Shown: positions 57,913-64,000 of the stretch, in pieces | Layout of the letters: the number at the start of each line of letters is the position of its first letter | Position numbering within the stretch: position 1 is the stretch's first letter | Source: Sediminibacterium sp. UBA657 | Lineage (GTDB): Bacteria > Bacteroidota > Bacteroidia > Chitinophagales > Chitinophagaceae | Length of the DNA stretch: 64,000 nucleotides | Direction: 5' to 3' | NCBI GenBank assembly: GCA_002299885.1 | Contig: DBOB01000030.1 | Span: 1-64,000 of the forward strand | The notes under the pieces: generated by a model | Seen by the model: the letters and a program-made list of their open reading frames with translations, nothing else | Database searches by the model: none | What the model was told of the DNA's origin: nothing | Program-made: the position numbers and the translations under genes

Positions 57913-59271
57913 ATGAGTCAACCAGCAGCGACCCCTTCCTTACAGGTGAATATTAGCAGTAAGCAGATACTGACTATTTCAATACCCATTGCACTGGCTA
58001 TTTTGGTACCTCAGTTTAACTTTATCATCAACAATATCTTTTTAGGTGCTTTAAGTAAGCAGGCACTCGCCATTGGTGGTATTACAGGAGTCTATTATTT
58101 AATTTTTGGCGTGATGGGCCAAGGGCTTAATAATGGATTACAAGCGCTTATTTCCAGACGAGCAGGAGAAAACCGTGTAGATGAGATTGGTGTTTTATTT
58201 AATCAAGGGGTCATTATTTCGATATTCTTATCTGTTGTTGGCATTGGTTTCACCTACTTTATTGCCCCAACAATATTTCATGCATTATTGATAGATTCAG
58301 AAAGAGCCAATACCGTCATTGAATTCCTTAAAATACGTATTTGGGGCATTCCCTTTTTATTCATTTACCAAATGCGCAATGCCTTATTAGTAGGCACCAA
58401 TCAAAGTAAATTCTTGATAATTGGAACAGCCACAGAGGCTTTGATTAACATCTTTTTTGATTATAGTTTGATTTTTGGACATTTTGGATTTGCCGCAATG
58501 GGCTTGAATGGTGCAGCCTATGCTTCTATCATTGCCGAAATCATGGGCTTGCTTGTAATTTACCTTGTGATTCATTATCAAAAGATTGGAGCTAGATTTG
58601 ATTTATTCAAAAAGCTTGAACTCAAAATGGATTATATAAAACTCATTTTGGTGCAATCTTCTCCATTGATGATGCAATACATGATTAGCATCATTAGCTG
58701 GGAATTCTTTTATATTTTAATTGAACATAGAGGAGAACAATCACTTGCTGTGTCCAATGCCATGCGCAATATATTTGGCTTTTTTGGTTGCTTTACCTGG
58801 GCTTTTGCAGCAACTACCACCACCATGGTGAGTAATATCATTGGACAGAATTTACAAGAAAAAGTGATCGAACTCATTTATAAAATTATGCGATGGAGTT
58901 TTGGCTTTGCATGCATTGTCGCAATCATGATCAACCTATTTGCAGCTCAATTTCTTTCCATCTATGGTCAAGGTGAAGGATTTTTAACCGAAGGAATTCC
59001 TGTTTTAAGAATTGTTTCTGTTGCGTTGCTTTTAATGTCGGCTTCTACCATTTGGTTAAGTGCTGTAACCGGTACAGGGCAATCTAAAGTGACTTTACTA
59101 ATTGAATTTGCAGCTATTATTATCTACATTATCTATAACTATCTAGTTTTAGAATACTACAAAATGCCAATCACTTATGGATGGTTTAGTGAGATCATCT
59201 ATTGGTTAAGTTTATTGATCCCTTCTTTTTTCTACATCAGGACGATGCGATGGAAGAACAAGAAAATTTAA
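57913..59271 (+). CDS. MATE family efflux transporter
   Basis: A 452-residue membrane protein with about 12 helices in the MATE layout. ISIPIALAILVPQFNFIINNIFLG opens the first half, with GLNNGLQALISRRAGENR after it. The second half has SPLMMQYMISIISWEFFYILI and RNIFGFFGCFTWAFAATTTTMVSNIIGQ. MATE proteins export cationic drugs or metabolites driven by H+ or Na+. It is monocistronic, convergent with folB (3-nt gap), and has its own abutting promoter element. No drug specificity can be read from sequence. Confidence 0.93.
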   Translation: MSQPAATPSLQVNISSKQILTISIPIALAILVPQFNFIINNIFLGALSKQALAIGGITGVYYLIFGVMGQGLNNGLQALISRRAGENRVDEIGVLFNQGVIISIFLSVVGIGFTYFIAPTIFHALLIDSERANTVIEFLKIRIWGIPFLFIYQMRNALLVGTNQSKFLIIGTATEALINIFFDYSLIFGHFGFAAMGLNGAAYASIIAEIMGLLVIYLVIHYQKIGARFDLFKKLELKMDYIKLILVQSSPLMMQYMISIISWEFFYILIEHRGEQSLAVSNAMRNIFGFFGCFTWAFAATTTTMVSNIIGQNLQEKVIELIYKIMRWSFGFACIVAIMINLFAAQFLSIYGQGEGFLTEGIPVLRIVSVALLLMSASTIWLSAVTGTGQSKVTLLIEFAAIIIYIIYNYLVLEYYKMPITYGWFSEIIYWLSLLIPSFFYIRTMRWKNKKI

Positions 59272-59274
59272 ATT

Positions 59275-59655
59275 CTAAATCGATGCGTTTGATTTGGAAT
59301 AATTTGACCTTGTACGTTCTATATCAACTGAAGTTGTTCCTTGAAAATAAGGCACAGACAATTGTTGTTTTGTGATTTTCACGTACACAGATTCAGCCAT
59401 AGGATGCGCTGCTAAAATTTGATCAGCAATATTTGTTACTATGGTTTCAAGCAATGGCGTTGGCACTTCCATTATTTTTTGGATCAAGGCATACACTTGC
59501 ACATAGTCAATGGTTTGATCTAATTGATCGATTGTTTTGGTAGTTGGGGTCAACTGAATACGCAGATCTACTTTAAATGTATTTCCAATTTTTTTTTCTG
59601 CAGGATAGACTCCATGAAAACCATTGAAAATTAAATCATTTAAATAAATGTGCAT
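59275..59655 (-). CDS. folB: Dihydroneopterin aldolase
   Basis: A 126-residue protein of normal FolB length. The opening IYLNDLIFNGFHGVYPAEKKIGN (ending GVYPAEKKIGNTF) supplies the conserved Gly-Val and catalytic lysine region, and TIDYVQVYALIQKIM and TPLLETIVTNIAD (substrate-binding glutamate) follow. It cleaves dihydroneopterin to 6-hydroxymethyl-dihydropterin and glycolaldehyde, one step before the FolP substrate is made. It is 13 nt downstream of trxB and convergent with the MATE gene. Confidence 0.93.
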   Translation of the reverse strand: MHIYLNDLIFNGFHGVYPAEKKIGNTFKVDLRIQLTPTTKTIDQLDQTIDYVQVYALIQKIMEVPTPLLETIVTNIADQILAAHPMAESVYVKITKQQLSVPYFQGTTSVDIERTRSNYSKSNASI

Positions 59656-59668
59656 GGTAAAGATTTAT

Positions 59669-60604
59669 TTAATGCCCCTTTGCTGTTAAGAAACGCTCTG
59701 CATCTAATGCAGCCATACAACCACTACCTGCAGCAGTTACCGCTTGACGATAATTCTTATCTTGTACGTCCCCAGCAGCAAACACCCCTTCTATATTTGT
59801 TTTGGTTGTACCTGGTTCTGTTAAGATATAACCAGTTTCATCCATCTTTAAATAGTCTTTGAAAATGCCACTGTTTGGATTGTGTCCAATCGCCACAAAA
59901 AACGCACTCACTGGAATTTCTTCCATCGTATTGGATTTATTGTTTTTGATACGAACGCCTTCTACTTTCTTATCGCCTAAAATTTCGTCTGTCTCGGAAT
60001 TAAAATGCACCACAATATTTGGTGTACTCAACACTCTGTCTTGCATTACTTTACTTGCACGCATTTGGTCTTTTCTAACAATCATATGCACCGTGGTACA
60101 CATTTTTGATAAATAATGTGCTTCTTCAGCAGCAGTGTCACCCGCACCCACAATGGCCACATCTTTTCCTTTAAAGAAAAATCCATCACAAACTGCACAA
60201 GCACTTACACCAAAACCATTCAATCTTTCTTCACTTGGAATGCCCAACCATTTTGCACTTGCTCCAGTAGATATAATTACTGCACCTGCTTCTATAATTT
60301 TTTCATCATCTATCCAAACTTTATGCGGATAGCCGCTAAAGTCTACTTTGGTCGCTAATCCATAACGGATATCAGTACCCATTCTTGCGGCTTGTTTTTC
60401 AAAATTAACCATCATTTCTGGTCCTTGAATGCCATCCGGAAAACCAGGATAGTTCTCTACCTCTGTAGTAATGGTTAATTGTCCGCCTGGTTGAATACCT
60501 TGGTACAACAATGGTTTCATATTTGCTCTAGCCGCATAAATTGCAGCAGTATAACCAGCTGGTCCTGATCCAATAATGAGGATGTCTACTTTTTCTGTTT
60601 CCAT
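59669..60604 (-). CDS. trxB: Thioredoxin reductase
   Basis: A 311-residue flavoprotein. FAD motif: IIGSGPAGYTAAIYAARANM; redox-active cysteines: ACAVCDGFF; NADPH motif: VAIVGAGDTAAEEAHYLSK; C-terminal FAAGDVQDKNYRQAVTAAGSG closes the FAD domain. It reduces thioredoxin with NADPH. A GCTACaaaGTAGC palindrome lies 16-28 nt upstream of the start. It is followed by folB after 13 nt. rpoD, which ends upstream, has its own terminator. Confidence 0.97.
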   Translation of the reverse strand: METEKVDILIIGSGPAGYTAAIYAARANMKPLLYQGIQPGGQLTITTEVENYPGFPDGIQGPEMMVNFEKQAARMGTDIRYGLATKVDFSGYPHKVWIDDEKIIEAGAVIISTGASAKWLGIPSEERLNGFGVSACAVCDGFFFKGKDVAIVGAGDTAAEEAHYLSKMCTTVHMIVRKDQMRASKVMQDRVLSTPNIVVHFNSETDEILGDKKVEGVRIKNNKSNTMEEIPVSAFFVAIGHNPNSGIFKDYLKMDETGYILTEPGTTKTNIEGVFAAGDVQDKNYRQAVTAAGSGCMAALDAERFLTAKGH

Positions 60605-60619
60605 AATCCTGTTTTTGTT

Positions 60620-60632
60620 GCTACAAAGTAGC
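60620..60632. repeat. 13-bp palindrome upstream of trxB
   Basis: GCTAC-AAA-GTAGC is a perfect 5-bp inverted repeat with a 3-nt spacer, 16-28 nt before the trxB ATG. It overlaps a minus-strand CTACTTTG that resembles a -7 element, so it could be an operator or part of the promoter. Confidence 0.35.
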
Positions 60633-60641
60633 TAAAAAAAT

Positions 60642-60673
60642 AGCCCCGACAAATCTGAAAGATCGTTGGGGCT
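60642..60673 (-). terminator. Intrinsic terminator of rpoD
   Basis: On the minus strand AGCCCCAAC pairs with GTCGGGGCT (one mismatch), followed by a run of seven T. It lies just past the rpoD stop at 60696. Confidence 0.88.
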
Positions 60674-60695
60674 TTTATGATATTGTTAATTTTTA

Positions 60696-61553
60696 TTAGC
60701 CCAAATAAGCTTTCAATGCATTGCTGTATCGTGCTTTTTGTAAACGTTTAATCGCACGTTCTTTAATTTGTCTAATACGTTCTTTTGTTAAATCGTATTT
60801 GATACCAATTTGCTCAATCGTAACACCATTTTCGCCATCTAAACCAAAATAGGCATTCACAATCTCCGCTTCTCTTGGACTTAATGATTTTAAAACTCTT
60901 TTAATTTCTTCTCTTAAAGAATCCTTCATTACATCTTCGTCTGTATCAGATCCGCCTTCTAATAAATCACCCATCGCCACATCTTCTGCTTCATGCACTG
61001 GCGCATCTAATGAAGTATGACGCGTATTCGATTGGAAGATATTATTGATTTCAGTTTCTGACATCTCCAAGATACCTGCTAGTTCCTCTGTTGAAGGCTC
61101 ACGCTCATGTTCTTGTTCAAATGCCATATAAGCTTTGTTCGCTTTATTGTAAGTACCAATTTTGTTCTGTGGTAAACGAACCAAACGACCTTGTTCTGCT
61201 AAAGCTTGTAAAATAGATTGACGAATCCACCATACCGCGTAAGAAATGAATTTGAAACCTTTTGTTTCATCAAAACGCTGTGCAGCTTTGATCAAACCTA
61301 AATTTCCCTCGTTAATTAAATCACTCAAGGATAAACCTTGGTGTTGGTATTGTTTTGCAACAGACACAACGAAACGTAAATTGGCTTGAACCAACTTATC
61401 TAAAGCACGTTGGTCACCCATTTTAATACGTTGTGCAAGTGTCGTCTCTTCTTCGGGATTAATCATAGAGATTTTAGAAATCTCCTGTAAATATTTTTCA
61501 ACCGCTTGAGAATCTCTGTTGGTAATCTGTGTAGCAATTTTAAGCTGCCTCAT
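60696..61553 (-). CDS. rpoD: Primary RNA polymerase sigma factor (short Bacteroidota sigma-70)
   Basis: A 285-residue sigma-70 that starts close to region 1.2, with no region 1.1. Region 2 reads LVQANLRFVVSVAKQYQHQG and GNLGLIKAAQRFDETKGFKFISYAVWWIRQ. Region 3 has RLPQNKIGTYNKANKAY. Region 4 has IEQIGIKYDLTKERIRQIKERAIKRLQ. This matches the Bacteroidota housekeeping sigma, which reads the TTTG / TAnnTTTG promoters seen across this window. The gene has a promoter of exactly that type and a terminator of its own. Confidence 0.96.
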   Translation of the reverse strand: MRQLKIATQITNRDSQAVEKYLQEISKISMINPEEETTLAQRIKMGDQRALDKLVQANLRFVVSVAKQYQHQGLSLSDLINEGNLGLIKAAQRFDETKGFKFISYAVWWIRQSILQALAEQGRLVRLPQNKIGTYNKANKAYMAFEQEHEREPSTEELAGILEMSETEINNIFQSNTRHTSLDAPVHEAEDVAMGDLLEGGSDTDEDVMKDSLREEIKRVLKSLSPREAEIVNAYFGLDGENGVTIEQIGIKYDLTKERIRQIKERAIKRLQKARYSNALKAYLG

Positions 61554-61619
61554 GCAAAGAATTTATTTATAAGTATAACGATGGAAAGTCCAAAATAGTA
61601 TATCCCTTTCGGGAGTCTG

Positions 61620-61651
61620 CAAAGTTAAGTTTTTGGAGGCAATAATACAAA
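61620..61651 (-). promoter_or_regulatory. Promoter of rpoD (TTTG-N20-TAACTTTG)
   Basis: On the minus strand TTTG (61651-61648), a 20-nt spacer, and TAACTTTG (61627-61620) match the Bacteroidota consensus in both parts. They lie about 66 nt before the ATG. Confidence 0.75.
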
Positions 61652-61738
61652 TAAAGCCTAGAATAGCCCTCAATTTCACATTTTAGAAATATTTATACCC
61701 AAAATGGTCTTTTTTACCTTTTATCGACCGCCTGGATT

Positions 61739-61746
61739 TATCTTCG
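61739..61746 (+). promoter_or_regulatory. TTCG-variant -7 element before the threonine aldolase gene
   Basis: TATCTTCG ends 4 nt before the ATG at 61751. The same octamer is upstream of gyrA. No -33 element is evident. The 197-bp rpoD gap holds both this and the rpoD promoter and no gene. Confidence 0.42.
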
Positions 61747-61750
61747 TTGC

Positions 61751-62770
61751 ATGATAGATTATAGATCTGACACCGTTACCAAGCCAACCCCAGCCATGTT
61801 AGCATATATGCAAGCGGCGCCTGTTGGAGATGATGTGTTTGGAGAAGACCCAAGTATCAACAGTTTGGAGGAAAAAACGGCTAAAATGTTTGGTTTTGAA
61901 GCTGGATTGTTCTGTCCTAGTGGCACAATGACCAATCAATTGGCCATCAAAACCCATACACAAGCTGGAGACGAAGTGATTTGTGACGAAATTTCCCATA
62001 TTTACCAATACGAAGGTGGAGGAATCGCCTTTAATTCAGGCTGTTCGGTGCGCCTTTTACATGGAGATAGAGGGCTATTGAATGCGGCACAAATTCAAGC
62101 AGCCATCAACCCGATAGATGTGCATAAGCCAATTACGAGCTTAGTGAGTTTAGAAAATACCAGTAACCGAGGTGGCGGGGCATGTTATGATTTTAGTACA
62201 TTTTACGAAATTCAACAGGTGACCAAGGCCAATCAGTTGGCTTTACACTTAGATGGAGCCCGAGTTTTCAATGCCATTGTCCACAAAAAGGAAAATGCAG
62301 CAGATTATGGAAAAGTCTTTGATTCAGTCTCTGTCTGTTTAAGTAAAGGTTTAGGTGCACCAGTTGGAAGTGTATTGGTAGGATCTACTCCATTTATCAA
62401 AAAAGCCAGAAGATGGAGAAAAGTTTTTGGTGGCGGGATGCGACAAGCAGGTTATCTAGCCGCTGCTGGGATTTACGCAATTGAAAATCATGTGGAGCGT
62501 TTGGCTCAAGATCATTTACATGCCATTGCTTTAAAAGAAGCTTTAGAAGCAAAATCATTTGTTGACCATGTGTTGCCAGTTGAAACCAATATTGTCATTG
62601 CAGTGATGACCGGCGCATACACCCCTGCCGCATTTGTTCAAGCACTTAAGGAACAAGATATTTTGGCCTATGTGATGACCCCTACTCAAGTAAGATTTGT
62701 TTTACATCTTGACATTTCCCCAGAAGCTTTAGCTAAAACAATTGAAACCATTCAAAAAATTAAGTCGTAA
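61751..62770 (+). CDS. Low-specificity L-threonine aldolase
   Basis: A 339-residue fold-type I PLP enzyme. The start is YRSDTVTKPTPAMLAYMQ, and VGDDVFGEDPSINSLEEKTA is a threonine-aldolase hallmark. The PLP lysine is Lys199 in CLSKGLGAPVGSVL, and the substrate/cofactor block HLDGARVFNA is intact. It cleaves L-threonine or L-allo-threonine to glycine and acetaldehyde. pgi follows by 16 nt, so both are probably one operon. The upstream -7-like element leaves almost no leader. Confidence 0.95.
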   Translation: MIDYRSDTVTKPTPAMLAYMQAAPVGDDVFGEDPSINSLEEKTAKMFGFEAGLFCPSGTMTNQLAIKTHTQAGDEVICDEISHIYQYEGGGIAFNSGCSVRLLHGDRGLLNAAQIQAAINPIDVHKPITSLVSLENTSNRGGGACYDFSTFYEIQQVTKANQLALHLDGARVFNAIVHKKENAADYGKVFDSVSVCLSKGLGAPVGSVLVGSTPFIKKARRWRKVFGGGMRQAGYLAAAGIYAIENHVERLAQDHLHAIALKEALEAKSFVDHVLPVETNIVIAVMTGAYTPAAFVQALKEQDILAYVMTPTQVRFVLHLDISPEALAKTIETIQKIKS

Positions 62771-62786
62771 AGAATAGAATTTAATT

Positions 62787-64000
62787 ATGTTAGAAAGAAT
62801 TAATCCAACCACCACACAAGCTTGGTTTGTGTTGAAAAAACATTTCGAAGAAGAGATGAACAGGAAACAAATGAAAGATTTGTTTGCGGCAGACCCGAAT
62901 AGATTTGAAACTTATTCAATTAAAAAAGACGGCGTACTTTTTGATTATTCAAAGAATATTATTTCTGATAAAACCATTCAATTGTTATTTCAATTAGCAA
63001 AAGAATGTGGACTAGATAAGGCGATTGAAGCACAGTTTTCTGGGAAAGCAATAAATGAAACCGAAAACAGGGCTGTATTGCATACTGCATTAAGAAATTT
63101 TAGCGGAGCACCTGTTTTGTTAGATGGCAAGGATGTGATGCCTGCAATTAAAGGAGTGTTACAACAAATGAAAACATTTTGTAACAAGATTCATCAAGGC
63201 GAGCATCTTGGCTATACTGGAAAAAAAATTACAACGATTGTAAATATTGGTATTGGCGGTAGTGATTTGGGGCCAGTGATGGTGACAGAAGCTTTGAAAC
63301 CTTATTGGGTAGATGGGATACAAACTTATTTTGTAAGTAATGTGGATGGAACGCATATTGCTGAAACTTTAAAAAAAGTGAATGCAGAAGAAACTTTGTT
63401 TTTAATTGCGTCTAAAACATTCACCACACAAGAAACCATGACCAATGCGCATACTGCAAGAACTTGGTTTTTGGAACATGCTAAAGAGGAAGCACATATT
63501 GCAACACATTTTGTGGCTTTAAGCACAAACGAAAAATTAGTGAACGCATTTGGAATTCATAGTCAAAATATGTTTGAATTCTGGGATTGGGTTGGCGGAC
63601 GCTACTCTATATGGAGTGCTATAGGATTGTCTATTGCTTTAACAATTGGCTACGATAATTTTGAGGATTTATTGAAAGGTGCACACGAAGCAGATGTACA
63701 TTTTAAAACCACGCCTTTCGAAAAAAACATGCCCGTGATTATGGCCTTGTTAGGAATATGGTATACTAATTTCTTTGGAGCACAAAGCGAAGCCATCCTT
63801 CCTTATGACCAATACTTACATCGATTTGCAGCTTATTTCCAACAAGGCAATATGGAAAGCAATGGTAAATATGTAGACCGAAATGGCACCACTGTCAATT
63901 ATGCTACTGGTCCTGTTATTTGGGGTGAACCAGGCACCAATGGACAACATGCATTTTATCAATTAATTCATCAAGGTACATTAGTCATTCCTTGTGATTT
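62787..64000 (+). CDS. pgi: Glucose-6-phosphate isomerase (3' end cut by window)
   Basis: Begins MLERINPTTTQAW and stays open to the last base; 404 codons are visible of about 540-550 expected. Seen are NIGIGGSDLGPVMV (phosphate loop), VSNVDGTHI, LIASKTFTTQETMTNA, the GGRYSIWSAIGL block, and GTNGQHAFYQLIHQG near the edge, whose residues are catalytic (EPGTNGQHA). It interconverts glucose 6-phosphate and fructose 6-phosphate. It is 16 nt after the threonine aldolase gene. The missing 3' part includes the C-terminal catalytic lysine. Confidence 0.96.
   Translation, partial: MLERINPTTTQAWFVLKKHFEEEMNRKQMKDLFAADPNRFETYSIKKDGVLFDYSKNIISDKTIQLLFQLAKECGLDKAIEAQFSGKAINETENRAVLHTALRNFSGAPVLLDGKDVMPAIKGVLQQMKTFCNKIHQGEHLGYTGKKITTIVNIGIGGSDLGPVMVTEALKPYWVDGIQTYFVSNVDGTHIAETLKKVNAEETLFLIASKTFTTQETMTNAHTARTWFLEHAKEEAHIATHFVALSTNEKLVNAFGIHSQNMFEFWDWVGGRYSIWSAIGLSIALTIGYDNFEDLLKGAHEADVHFKTTPFEKNMPVIMALLGIWYTNFFGAQSEAILPYDQYLHRFAAYFQQGNMESNGKYVDRNGTTVNYATGPVIWGEPGTNGQHAFYQLIHQGTLVIPCD

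Noticed and set aside
1..64000. CRISPR arrays, IS elements, prophage genes, tRNA and rRNA genes
   Set aside because: I saw no regularly spaced repeats, transposase or integrase motifs, or tRNA/rRNA-like segments in the intergenic gaps, all of which are short.

Overview
The window is an AT-rich, gene-dense chromosomal segment of a member of the Bacteroidota, most likely of the Chitinophagaceae. The evidence is: Bacteroidota-type -7 promoter elements (TAnnTTTG) before many genes, a short primary sigma factor without region 1.1, lipoproteins with Bacteroidota-style lipoboxes, and families largely confined to this phylum (DUF4199, DUF3822, the BT_3928-like MauE/DoxX protein, the 'alternate' GlmU, the HU-CCDC81-like protein, the GldI-like FKBP lipoprotein). 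I see no IS element, prophage, CRISPR array, tRNA or rRNA. It reads as core chromosome with two accessory-looking patches: the envelope module at 1.8-7.2 kb and the glycan-salvage cluster at 42.7-47.1 kb.

Layout. 1-1.7 kb: cinA (3' end missing) and a YbgC-type thioesterase. 1.8-8.1 kb: four tightly spaced + strand genes, comprising a 1005-aa TPR protein, a beta-barrel protein with a lysine-rich N-terminus, a small HU-CCDC81-like protein with a terminal membrane anchor, and a methyltransferase. 8.1-16 kb: glutaminyl cyclotransferase, ychF, an SpmA/SpmB fusion, an EVE protein, a LutA-like Fe-S protein, a TPR protein, pdhA and pruA. 16.1-19.9 kb: alternate glmU, tpiA, lepA. 19.9-25 kb: a minus-strand envelope/sugar run (HAD phosphatase, gmhA, GT4, GT2, DUF4199) and a dihydroorotase homologue that has lost its metal ligands. 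25-33.4 kb: DEAD-box helicase, ndk, nrnA and FKBP lipoprotein, folP, an internally duplicated DUF1599 protein, a MauE-like redox membrane protein, CBS protein, DUF721 and recF. 33.4-36.5 kb: pyrimidine genes pyrR-like, pyrB and pyrE with coaD and a NUDIX gene. 36.5-42.8 kb: LEA-like lipoprotein, WbqC, the membrane pyrophosphatase hppA, a class C beta-lactamase-like lipoprotein, serA. 42.7-47.1 kb: cutC, glycosylasparaginase, a sugar-kinase-like APH protein and a GH109-type Gfo/Idh glycosidase. 47.3-57.8 kb: TPR protein, gyrA, a saccharopine dehydrogenase-like gene and a five-gene operon DUF3822-rsmD-fthC-lpxK-rnr. 57.9-64 kb: MATE exporter, folB, trxB, rpoD, threonine aldolase and pgi (cut by the window end).

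How the genes work together. Pyrimidine synthesis (pyrB, pyrE, pyrR-like), folate metabolism (folP, folB, fthC), central carbon metabolism (tpiA, pgi, pdhA, pruA, serA), information processing (gyrA, recF, rpoD, lepA, rnr, rsmD, the helicase) and envelope building (alternate glmU, lpxK, the GT/gmh run, the TPR/OMP module) are interleaved in short transcription units. Convergent genes often abut or overlap. Several promoters lie so close to their ATG that the transcripts should be leaderless or nearly so.

The observations I rate highest are the catalytically disarmed dihydroorotase homologue in an envelope locus, the leaderless-promoter pattern, the glycoasparagine/GalNAc salvage cluster with CutC, the TPR/poly-lysine OMP/HU-anchor module, and the duplicated DUF1599 protein next to folP. 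None is shown here to be a new system; each is an inference to be tested.
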